Shown here one piece after another: positions 1 to 6,483 of a stretch of 9,320 nt of DNA. Each line of letters opens with the position of its first letter. Position 1 is the stretch's first letter. The position numbers were made by a program, and so were the translations under genes. The notes beneath the pieces are model-generated. The model was not told where the DNA came from and did no database searches. It was given only the letters and a program-made list of their open reading frames with translations. The stretch is from an uncultured PS1 clade bacterium (GTDB taxonomy: Bacteria > Pseudomonadota > Gammaproteobacteria > PS1 > Pseudothioglobaceae), in NCBI GenBank assembly GCA_937950605.1, contig CALFDA010000053.1, positions 1 to 9,320 on the forward strand, given 5' to 3'.

Positions 1-1718
1 TTGCTAATTATTTATCCCCACAATTAATAGGGGAGGATGTACATGATTGGATAAAAAATGGTTTTCTTGCAGGCACATTACAAAATTCAAAACTCAAATT
101 TAGAAAAAATTTATCAAAATTAACTGATGCAAAATTGCATTTTAGTAGCCAATTAAAAAATATGGAACTTGCATTCAACACTAAATGGAAATCACTTAAA
201 AAACTTGATGCTAGTTTGCATATTGACGAAAAACAGATGTCAATAATGGTGCATAGCACTCAACTCAACTCCTTGCCGCTAAGTGGTGTTAAAGTGCAAA
301 TTGATGATATTTCTCAAGCCAATACAGCGGTTAAAGTTGCTGGCAAAATTAACAATAAAAGCCAACATTTGGTTGAGTTTTTAAAGCGTTCACCGCTTAA
401 CGCACAAATACACGAAACACTAAACTCTATTGCTTTATCTGGTCAGGCAAATGCTGATGTGTCGCTAGTTATTCCTTTAAATAAGGACGCTACAGTAGTA
501 GATGTTGATTTGCTGCTAACAAATAATCGTTTGTCTGTTTTAAATAACAAAATTGTAGTTAAAGATTATGACTCAAAAGTTGCTTTTCATAATAACAAAA
601 TCACCTCTGTTGGTATTGGCAGTATTCATGGTTCTGTTTTTGATATTCGCATTAACCCTAGCAAGCAACCTAATGACAATAAACATATTTTTAGTGTAGA
701 ACTTGTTAATCATGGCAATAACGCTAAGACTCATATAACACAAAGACTAGATAAATCTTGGCATGCAGTAGTTGATTCTAAAGATATTAAGGGCGATGTG
801 TTAATTATTCCAAATAGTAATGATGTGCTAGATGTTAGGTTGTTAGATGTACAATTGAACAATACAGATATCATCAAAGGTGATTGGAAAATCGCCCCAC
901 AAGATTTACCAAATATGCGTTTAAGCACCCATAATTTTTATGTTGATGAGGTTATTTTGCCAAATTTTAGTGTTGAACTATCTTCTAAGAATAATTCTCT
1001 TGAGATGAAAAATTTGCAGATTGAAGGTCTTAATATTGATGATAAAGCCATAAATTTTAGTGGCGTTTGGGAAAATGGCACAACGCTAGTTTACGCTAAG
1101 ACCAAAGGCAAAAACTTGGCTGAATTCCTAAAACAATTAAAAATTAAAGAAAAAGTAACGGGCGGAGAATTTGATTTTGATATGCATCTTTCTTGCAAAT
1201 GTGCTCCATGGAATATGAATTATCAAAACATTACTGGCGATTTTGATGTGAATGTTAAACAAGGCGTATTTACTGGACAAGACCCCCATATCGGACGCAT
1301 CTTGTCGATGCTAAATATTAAATCTGTTGTCAAGCGTTTAAGTCTAAGTTTTTCTGATGTTGTAGACCAAGGTTTTAGTTATGACAATATCAAAACACAA
1401 ATACATTTGCAAAATGCAACTGCTGAAATTCAAAAATTTAATCTCGAATCTTCATCAAGCAATATAACATTAACTGGACAAAGCCATATCGTCAATCGGC
1501 AACATGATTTGACGGCAAACGTAACACCTGCTGTTGGTGATGCCTTGCCTATAGCGACTTATCTTACAGGTGGTGGATTGACTGGTTTAACTGCTTGGAT
1601 TATAGATGAGATATTATTTGGAGGCATACTAATTAGCGACACTGTTGATGATGTTGTGACGTTCAAATATCAAATCACTGGGTCATGGGATAAGCCTATT
1701 ATTAAAGAAAAAAATTAA
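1..1718 (+). CDS. yhdP: YhdP-like AsmA-family envelope protein, C-terminal part (5' partial)
   Basis: The frame is open from the first complete codon at position 3 to the TAA at 1716-1718, giving about 571 residues with no credible start, so the gene begins upstream of the window. Family members are around 1,250 residues, so roughly the last 45% is present. The sequence is a long series of beta-strand-like segments typical of AsmA-like repeats. The final block, about 1060-1700, carries the recognisable YhdP C-terminus: a G-x-W segment (1062 onward), a G-D-F-D-V-N-V segment, I-L-S-M-L-N-I followed by K-R-L-S-L-S-F-S-D-V, then V-T-P-A-V-G-D-A-L-P and a terminal T-G-S-W-D-K-P. In E. coli, YhdP is inner-membrane anchored, spans the periplasm and, with TamB and YdbH, moves phospholipid to the outer membrane. 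The N-terminal membrane anchor is outside the window. The neighbouring lip genes converge on it and are not co-transcribed. Family assignment is good; the exact transport role is inferred from homologues. Confidence 0.85.
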   Translation, partial: ANYLSPQLIGEDVHDWIKNGFLAGTLQNSKLKFRKNLSKLTDAKLHFSSQLKNMELAFNTKWKSLKKLDASLHIDEKQMSIMVHSTQLNSLPLSGVKVQIDDISQANTAVKVAGKINNKSQHLVEFLKRSPLNAQIHETLNSIALSGQANADVSLVIPLNKDATVVDVDLLLTNNRLSVLNNKIVVKDYDSKVAFHNNKITSVGIGSIHGSVFDIRINPSKQPNDNKHIFSVELVNHGNNAKTHITQRLDKSWHAVVDSKDIKGDVLIIPNSNDVLDVRLLDVQLNNTDIIKGDWKIAPQDLPNMRLSTHNFYVDEVILPNFSVELSSKNNSLEMKNLQIEGLNIDDKAINFSGVWENGTTLVYAKTKGKNLAEFLKQLKIKEKVTGGEFDFDMHLSCKCAPWNMNYQNITGDFDVNVKQGVFTGQDPHIGRILSMLNIKSVVKRLSLSFSDVVDQGFSYDNIKTQIHLQNATAEIQKFNLESSSSNITLTGQSHIVNRQHDLTANVTPAVGDALPIATYLTGGGLTGLTAWIIDEILFGGILISDTVDDVVTFKYQITGSWDKPIIKEKN

Positions 1719-1724
1719 TATATA

Positions 1725-1755
1725 ATGCCCGAGTTAGTTCTTACATTACGGGCGT
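1725..1755. terminator. GC-rich hairpin between yhdP and lipA (possible terminator)
   Basis: The arms ATGCCCG (1725-1731) and CGGGCGT (1749-1755) form a 7-bp stem with one G-T pair and a 17-nt loop, seven bases after the yhdP stop. It is the only GC-rich helix in the 148-bp convergent gap. On the plus strand no T-run follows. On the minus strand, the direction of lipA, the helix is followed by an AT-rich stretch and then a run of seven T (complement of 1708-1714), so it may serve lipA better than yhdP. A TATAAT hexamer at 1721-1726 overlaps the left arm but has no convincing -35. The rest of 1756-1866 shows nothing I can name. Confidence 0.4.
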
Positions 1756-1866
1756 TGCCATATTTCAAATAACACATTTATACGAGCAATCAAGTGTTTA
1801 TAGTACTAAACCCACAGAATTAGCATTGTCAATAAAAAATAATCACTAAAATCAAAATACATTGGA

Positions 1867-2811
1867 TTATTTAACCAATTTTCCAGATGCTTGCAAGTCA
1901 GCGCGATAAGATGAGCGCACCATTGGTCCACTAGCAACTTGAGAAAACCCCATTTGAATGGCAATTTTTCGGTATTTTTCAAACTTTTCGGGGCTGATAT
2001 AAGATTCAACTGCTAAATGATGTTTGCTAGGTTGCAAATATTGCCCAAGAGTTAGCATATCCACATTGTGTGCACGTAAATCAAATAATACATCTAACAC
2101 TTGTTGTTCAGTCTCACCTAAACCTAACATTAATCCTGATTTAGTGATTGTTTGCAAATTTTGCTGCTTAAAATCTTGTAATAGTTTTAGCGAATAGACA
2201 TAATCTGCACCTGGTCTTACCTTTGGATATAGGTTTGGCACCGTTTCAATATTATGATTAAACACATCGGGCGGGCAAGTTTTGAGTATTTCAAGTGCTG
2301 TTTTTGCCTTTCCTCTAAAATCTGGCGTTAGTATTTCGATTTTGACTTGTGGTGTAGTTTGTCTTATCCGATTAATGCACGCCTTAAAATGCGTCGCACC
2401 TCCATCACGCAATTCGTCCCTATTGACCGAGGTAATCACTACATATTTAAGTCGCATTTTTGCAATTGTTTGCGCTAAATGTTGCGGTTCGTCAATATCT
2501 AATGGCTTAGGCTTTCCGTGTGCTACATCGCAAAACGGACACCGACGGGTGCATATTTGTCCCATAATCATAAAAGTGGCGGTACCTTGATTAAAACATT
2601 CACATAAATTCGGACATTGTGCTTCTTCGCAAACGCTAAAAAGTTTTTGCGTACGCAAGGTGTTTTTAAGCTGCTCAACTTTTGACCCAACAGGGCGTTT
2701 GATGCGAATCCATTCGGGCTTTTTTAATGGTGTTAGTCTTGTATGTGGCTTGATTTTTAGGCGTGATACTTTTGATTTGCCTTTTAGAGTTTTGATTTCA
2801 ATATCTTGCAT
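1867..2811 (-). CDS. lipA: Lipoyl synthase (radical SAM)
   Basis: This 314-residue protein inserts two sulfur atoms at C6 and C8 of the octanoyl chain carried on lipoyl domains, producing lipoate for 2-oxoacid dehydrogenases and the glycine cleavage system. All signature residues are visible. The auxiliary [4Fe-4S] cluster motif is C61-x4-C66-x5-C72 (CEEAQCPNLCEC). The radical-SAM cluster motif is C87-x3-C91-x2-C94 (CTRRCPFC). The C-terminal RSSYRAD (299-305) supplies the serine ligand of the auxiliary cluster. Length is normal for the family. The ATG at 2811 is preceded by GGTGATGAACT, the best ribosome-binding site in the window, which supports this start. The start lies inside the end of lipB (28-base overlap), so the two are probably translationally coupled in one transcript running ybeD-lipB-lipA. 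The gene appears intact. Confidence 0.97.
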   Translation of the reverse strand: MQDIEIKTLKGKSKVSRLKIKPHTRLTPLKKPEWIRIKRPVGSKVEQLKNTLRTQKLFSVCEEAQCPNLCECFNQGTATFMIMGQICTRRCPFCDVAHGKPKPLDIDEPQHLAQTIAKMRLKYVVITSVNRDELRDGGATHFKACINRIRQTTPQVKIEILTPDFRGKAKTALEILKTCPPDVFNHNIETVPNLYPKVRPGADYVYSLKLLQDFKQQNLQTITKSGLMLGLGETEQQVLDVLFDLRAHNVDMLTLGQYLQPSKHHLAVESYISPEKFEKYRKIAIQMGFSQVASGPMVRSSYRADLQASGKLVK

Positions 2812-3380
2812 AGTTCATCACCAATTATTTTTAAGTTAATATTGCTAGTTAAATCTGCCATCTGTGTTACTGTTAAATCTTGATAACCACAAGGATTTAT
2901 ATAAGAGAAAGGGGAAAGGTCCATATCAACATTAAGGCTTAACCCGTGATAGGTTTTGCTATTTTTTACTCTAAGCCCCAAAGCAGCAATTTTTGCACCA
3001 TCAACATATACACCATGTGCATTTTCTAGCAAATGACTCTTGATATTATAGGATTGTAATAATTCAATAATTGCCAGTTCTATCAACAATACCATCTTTT
3101 TAACCCCAATCCCCAAACGCTTTAAATCAATTAAACAATAGATAATTAACTGACCAGGACCATGATAGGTGATTTGACCACCACGGTCACTAAAAATCAC
3201 AGGTATGCCACTGTTTTTTAGTAAATGTTTAGTGTCTCCAGATATACCTTGTGTAAACACACTTGGATGTTCAACAATCCATAATTCATCTTCGCTGTTG
3301 AATTTTCGACTAAGGGTAAACGCTTTCATAGCAACCCATGTATGATAATAATCTTGCAGACCTAAACGCACAATTTTCAT
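2784..3380 (-). CDS. lipB: Octanoyl-[acyl-carrier-protein]:protein octanoyltransferase
   Basis: The 198-residue protein transfers octanoate from acyl carrier protein to a lysine of lipoyl domains, the step before LipA in cytoplasmic lipoate synthesis. The family signature RGGQITYHGPGQ is at residues 66-77. The catalytic lysine lies in GAKIAALG (K130) and the catalytic cysteine in INPCG (C164). YHGLSLNVDMDL (144-155) matches the family's second conserved block. Length is typical. The start at 3380 gives the expected short N-terminus before LGLQDY, but no Shine-Dalgarno sequence is seen in the 20 bases between it and the ybeD stop. Its 3' end overlaps the start of lipA by 28 bases. No truncation or missing catalytic residue is visible. 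Confidence 0.96.
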   Translation of the reverse strand: MKIVRLGLQDYYHTWVAMKAFTLSRKFNSEDELWIVEHPSVFTQGISGDTKHLLKNSGIPVIFSDRGGQITYHGPGQLIIYCLIDLKRLGIGVKKMVLLIELAIIELLQSYNIKSHLLENAHGVYVDGAKIAALGLRVKNSKTYHGLSLNVDMDLSPFSYINPCGYQDLTVTQMADLTSNINLKIIGDELCKILKSKL

Positions 3381-3400
3381 GATGTATTGAAAAAAGTTTT

Positions 3401-3685
3401 CTACAGTATATAGGCAATTAAAGGATGCTCTTGTAATTCTTTATTGATGGAATTTAATTGCGTTTTGCTAGTTGCAACAATTCTAACGGTATATGAGATG
3501 TAATTGCCTTTGGCACTTTTCTTGCTAGTGATTTTACTTGTATGAATTTCACCCGCATAACGCTCGATAATATTGCATATTTCAACACGTAGTTGTTTGC
3601 AATTTTTACCCATGACTTTGATAGGATAGTCGCAAGGGAAGTTGAATATCTCTTCTGCACTGAGTTTTGGATTAAACTTATTCAT
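3401..3685 (-). CDS. ybeD: YbeD/DUF493 family small regulatory-type protein
   Basis: The 94-residue protein matches the YbeD (DUF493) family, whose E. coli member has 87 residues and also sits just upstream of lipB. Recognisable parts are FPCDYPIKVMG (16-26) and the central SAKGNYISYTVRIVATS block (57-73), which aligns with the SSKGNYHSVSITINAT region of E. coli YbeD. The fold is a small ACT-like alpha/beta domain, so a ligand-sensing or regulatory role is often suggested, but the biochemical function is not established. It is the first gene of the lipoate operon, 20 bases before lipB, and is divergent from the MoxR gene. The ATG at 3685 has no evident Shine-Dalgarno sequence. The N-terminus is a few residues longer than in E. 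coli, so a slightly later start cannot be excluded. Confidence 0.9.
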   Translation of the reverse strand: MNKFNPKLSAEEIFNFPCDYPIKVMGKNCKQLRVEICNIIERYAGEIHTSKITSKKSAKGNYISYTVRIVATSKTQLNSINKELQEHPLIAYIL

Positions 3686-3693
3686 ATCGGGTA

Positions 3694-3718
3694 ATTTTAT
3701 CGTCTATTGCGATAAAAT
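3694..3718. promoter_or_regulatory. Perfect 9-bp inverted repeat in divergent promoter region
   Basis: ATTTTATCG (3694-3702) and CGATAAAAT (3710-3718) are exact inverted copies separated by 7 bases. They lie in the 61-bp gap between the start codons of ybeD (minus) and the MoxR gene (plus). Each arm contains TAAAAT reading outward, a plausible -10 hexamer for each direction, 28 bp from the MoxR ATG and 8 bp from the ybeD ATG. No good -35 is seen for either. It could be an operator or simply two back-to-back -10 elements. The ybeD-side leader would be very short if that -10 were used. Confidence 0.45.
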
Positions 3719-3746
3719 AGGCTAGTTTTTATATTTTCAAGCGTTT

Positions 3747-4787
3747 ATGAGAGCTCAACAAGTTAGTCAAATTCTTAATCAAGAGTTTGACTCTGTGATA
3801 CATGGTCATCACACACCTGTGATGTTGTGGGGCGCACCAGGTATTGGAAAATCACAAATCATTGCACAAGTCGCCGCTAAGCATAAAGTTAAAATTATTG
3901 ATATTCGCCTATCACAAATGGAACCGAGCGATTTGCGTGGTATTCCGTTTAAAAATGGCACACAAGTAGACTGGGCAATTCCGTCACTATTACCTAATAC
4001 CGAACGTCACGGCAAGCAAGGAGTGTTGTTTTTAGATGAAATTACCTCAGCGCCGCCTAGTGTTTGTGTGGCAGCTTATCAATTAATTTTAGATCGACGT
4101 TTGGGGGATTATGTTGTGCCTGATGGTTGGGTTATTTTCGCGGCTGGAAATCGTCAGGGCGACCGTGGAGTAACTTATTCAATGCCTGCACCTTTGGCGA
4201 ATCGTTTTTCGCATTATGAGCTTGATGTTAATTTAGATGATTGGATAGAGTGGGCTTATAAGAATAATATCAACGAGCGTATTATTGGTTTTTTACGTTA
4301 TCGCCCCGAATATCTTTTTAAGTTTGATGCTGCAAGCAATCCGATTGCTTTTCCGTCGCCAAGAACTTGGGAGTTTGTCCACCGTGCCTTACAAAAATTT
4401 GAAAATAATTTAGCCTTGTTCACGCAAGCCGCTAGTGCTTGTGTGGGTGAAGTGGCAGGCATTGAGGTGTCTACTTTTATTAAGCACTCAAAAGATTTGC
4501 CAGATTTAGATGCAATTGTAAATGGGGATAGTGTCTTGGTTCCTGATGCTATTGATTTGCAATATGCAATTTGTTCGGCACTTGTGGGTAGGGCAATTAG
4601 TGTTAAAAACAAAAACAATGCGCATAGGGTTTGGGGCAATATTTTAAACTTTGCACGTGATTTTCCACAACAGGAGTTAGGAGTTATGTTAGTGTCTGAT
4701 ATGCAACGATCGATTGGTGAAGAAATTTTTAGCATTCCTGAGTTTGCTAATTGGGCTAGTAAAATCGCTGATGTTATGTTTGATTAG
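3747..4787 (+). CDS. MoxR-type AAA+ ATPase (AAA_5 family)
   Basis: The 346-residue protein is a soluble AAA+ ATPase of the MoxR kind. Walker A is G29-APGIGKS36 and Walker B is VLFLDE (93-98). N135 in FAAGN is the sensor 1 position, ANRF (151-154) provides the likely arginine finger R153, and R206 in SPRTWEF is a candidate sensor 2. The stretch LSQMEPSDLRGIP (55-67) after the first beta strand is characteristic of this branch. MoxR ATPases form hexameric rings and act as chaperones, often for metal-cofactor insertion or complex assembly, together with a VWA-domain partner encoded next to them. Here that partner starts only 3 bases after the stop codon. The ATG at 3747 lacks a clear Shine-Dalgarno sequence, but the N-terminus length leaves the usual spacing to Walker A. 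The specific client and MoxR subfamily cannot be named from the sequence. Confidence 0.9.
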   Translation: MRAQQVSQILNQEFDSVIHGHHTPVMLWGAPGIGKSQIIAQVAAKHKVKIIDIRLSQMEPSDLRGIPFKNGTQVDWAIPSLLPNTERHGKQGVLFLDEITSAPPSVCVAAYQLILDRRLGDYVVPDGWVIFAAGNRQGDRGVTYSMPAPLANRFSHYELDVNLDDWIEWAYKNNINERIIGFLRYRPEYLFKFDAASNPIAFPSPRTWEFVHRALQKFENNLALFTQAASACVGEVAGIEVSTFIKHSKDLPDLDAIVNGDSVLVPDAIDLQYAICSALVGRAISVKNKNNAHRVWGNILNFARDFPQQELGVMLVSDMQRSIGEEIFSIPEFANWASKIADVMFD

Positions 4788-4790
4788 TGT

Positions 4791-6125
4791 ATGGATAAAG
4801 CAACGCACTACCTAAACCGACAAAATCAAGGTTTGAAACCTAAAGCACAAGTTGAAGTTATTGCTAAGGATATTGTTTCATCTAAACAAAATAAGTTTGA
4901 TATACAAGCCATTGAAGCAAAACTAACCAAAGCACGCACACAACTAATGCTAGATAAACCTTTTTTGGGCAATTTAGTATTGCGTTTGCCCCTGATAGCC
5001 GCTGATTCTTGGTGTAAAACCAGTGCTACAGATGCCAAAAACTTTTACTACAACCCTCAATTTATTGATGCACTTAATAACCATCAAATTAAATTTGTAC
5101 TAATTCACGAAGCACTACATTGTGCGCTAACACATTTTGCGCGGCGAGGTAATCGGGTAAAACATAAATGGGACTTAGCTTGTGATTTTGCTATTAATCC
5201 ATTGTTGCTTAAAGAAGGATTTTATCCGCCAACTAATGTGGCAATTTTTCAACAATACAGCGGTATGATTGCTGAGCAAATATATCCAATGATTAACGAT
5301 AACCTTAATCAAAAGCCTATGGACCAGCATTTGTATGATGAGCAAATAAACAAGAGTTTCAAGCAATCAGAAGGCAGGCTAAGAGAAAATGATTTGCAAA
5401 AACAACAAGCAAAAACCACAGACACGAAGTCAAATAACAATAAGCAAGATGGCGAATTAAAACTAGCACAACAACCACCAAGTTTGCAACCTGATGAAAT
5501 AAAAAAACTTGCCACTCAGTGGCAAAAAAATCTTGCATCTAGTGCGCAACTTGCTAAACAAGCAGGCAAGTTTGATGGGGAGTTTGCCAAACTTTTTGAG
5601 GTTTTCCTACAACCTCAAGTTTGTTGGAGAACCCTATTGACACAATACATGTCAGCGTTTGCACGCAACGATTTTAGTTATACTCGCCCATCACGTCGAA
5701 CAACAAATGCAATTTTCCCATCGTTGAAATCTCATCAGCTTGATATTGCCATTGCCATTGACACATCAGGCTCTATTTCACAGCAAGAAGTAAATGAATT
5801 TATCTCTGAAGTAGATGCAATTAAAGCCACAATAAATGCTGGTATTAGCTTATTTGCATGTGATGATAAACTCACTAAAACTTCACCTTGGCGTTTTGAG
5901 GTTTGGGAGTTTTTGCAATTTCCTGCTTCCTTAGGGGGTGGAAAGGGGACTAATTTTAATCCCGTATTTGATTATATTGCCACACAAGACAATGCTTATG
6001 ATGTATTGATTTATTTTACTGATGCCAAAGGGGTTTTTCCTGAATTTGCACCTCATTACCCCGTGATTTGGTTAGTCAAAGGCAAAGAAAGCACTCCTTG
6101 GGGCAATCGTATCCAATTAAATTAA
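4791..6125 (+). CDS. Zincin-like + VWA domain protein (DUF2201 type), MoxR partner
   Basis: The 444-residue protein has two recognisable ends. Residues ~40-180 form a putative metallopeptidase-like domain with an HExxH motif, H106-EALH110, in FVLIHEALHCALTH. It is followed by W127-DLACDFAIN, which offers a possible third metal ligand (D132). Residues ~185-260 are a low-complexity Q/K/N-rich linker. Residues ~316-444 form a VWA domain with a complete MIDAS: D324-TSGS328, T387 in GKGTNF, and D411 in YFTDA. The end PVIWLVKG matches the VWA-like family closing segment. No signal peptide or membrane segment is seen, so it should be cytoplasmic. It follows the MoxR ATPase stop by 3 bases with no Shine-Dalgarno sequence, suggesting translational coupling. 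Such pairs usually work as an AAA+ motor and its VWA adaptor. Whether the HExxH site is proteolytically active or only binds metal is unknown. Confidence 0.87.
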   Translation: MDKATHYLNRQNQGLKPKAQVEVIAKDIVSSKQNKFDIQAIEAKLTKARTQLMLDKPFLGNLVLRLPLIAADSWCKTSATDAKNFYYNPQFIDALNNHQIKFVLIHEALHCALTHFARRGNRVKHKWDLACDFAINPLLLKEGFYPPTNVAIFQQYSGMIAEQIYPMINDNLNQKPMDQHLYDEQINKSFKQSEGRLRENDLQKQQAKTTDTKSNNNKQDGELKLAQQPPSLQPDEIKKLATQWQKNLASSAQLAKQAGKFDGEFAKLFEVFLQPQVCWRTLLTQYMSAFARNDFSYTRPSRRTTNAIFPSLKSHQLDIAIAIDTSGSISQQEVNEFISEVDAIKATINAGISLFACDDKLTKTSPWRFEVWEFLQFPASLGGGKGTNFNPVFDYIATQDNAYDVLIYFTDAKGVFPEFAPHYPVIWLVKGKESTPWGNRIQLN

Positions 6126-6142
6126 TTATTATTAACATTAAT

Positions 6143-6457
6143 ATGAAAAATCTTTCAGTAATTGAATTAAATGCATATCTAAAAAACAATCAACCTTTGT
6201 TACTAGATGTGCGTGAGCCTTGGGAATGGGAAAAATGTCATTTAGAAAATTCTAAATTGTTGCCTATAGGACAAATTCTCGCAAACATCGACAAACTAGA
6301 TAAAAGTCAAGAAACTATTGTTATTTGCCATCATGGCATTCGCTCTATACAAGTGGCGCGTTATTTTGATTCAATCGGTTTTGAAAATGTGATTAATATG
6401 CGTGGTGGTATTGATGCTTGGGCAAGACAAATTGACCTATCTATGCCCTTGTATTAA
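6143..6457 (+). CDS. Single-domain rhodanese-like sulfurtransferase
   Basis: The 104-residue protein is one rhodanese domain. LLLDVREPWEWEKCHL (19-34) is the conserved N-terminal block and the active-site loop is C62-HHGIRS68, so the persulfide-forming cysteine is present. FENVINMRGGIDAWA (80-94) is the usual C-terminal signature. Such proteins carry sulfane sulfur from thiosulfate or persulfides to acceptors in the cytoplasm. The frame is open further upstream to 6068, inside the VWA gene, but the ATG at 6143 gives the normal family N-terminus and is preferred. It starts 17 bases after the VWA stop on the same strand, so it is probably in the same transcript as the MoxR/VWA pair. No Shine-Dalgarno sequence is seen. 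The acceptor is unknown; GlpE-like is a size and domain comparison only. Confidence 0.9.
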   Translation: MKNLSVIELNAYLKNNQPLLLDVREPWEWEKCHLENSKLLPIGQILANIDKLDKSQETIVICHHGIRSIQVARYFDSIGFENVINMRGGIDAWARQIDLSMPLY

Positions 6458-6461
6458 TGTC

Positions 6462-6478
6462 AAACCTAATTTAGGTTT
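6462..6478. terminator. Palindrome between convergent genes, probable bidirectional terminator
   Basis: AAACCTAATTTAGGTTT is a perfect odd palindrome (7-bp stem with a 3-base loop, or 8 bp around one base). It lies in the 26-bp gap between the rhodanese stop (6457) and the minus-strand PxpC-type stop (6484). The plus-strand side is followed by an AT-rich stretch with TTTT. The stem has only two G-C pairs, so it is weak. Confidence 0.5.
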
Positions 6479-6483
6479 AAATT

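Noticed and set aside
1725..1755. A tRNA or riboswitch at the GCCCG/CGGGC hairpin.
   Set aside because: Only one helix forms; there are no D-arm, anticodon or T-arm elements (GTTCRA is absent) and no downstream gene on the plus strand to regulate.
2282..2590. A 102-codon plus-strand open frame inside lipA.
   Set aside because: It is the shadow of the conserved radical-SAM gene on the other strand, with no start signal and no recognisable product.
4298..4735. A 145-codon open frame on the minus strand inside the MoxR gene.
   Set aside because: It is antisense to a clearly conserved AAA+ gene, and its composition and sequence resemble no protein family; open antisense frames are expected here.
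5934..5947. A G-rich stretch in the VWA gene as a second slippage site.
   Set aside because: The runs are only five and four G, interrupted, and encode the conserved GGGKGTNF segment around the MIDAS threonine in an intact frame.
6068..6142. A longer N-terminus for the rhodanese, starting inside the VWA gene.
   Set aside because: The extra residues resemble no rhodanese N-terminus and overlap the conserved end of the VWA protein; ATG 6143 gives the normal domain start.
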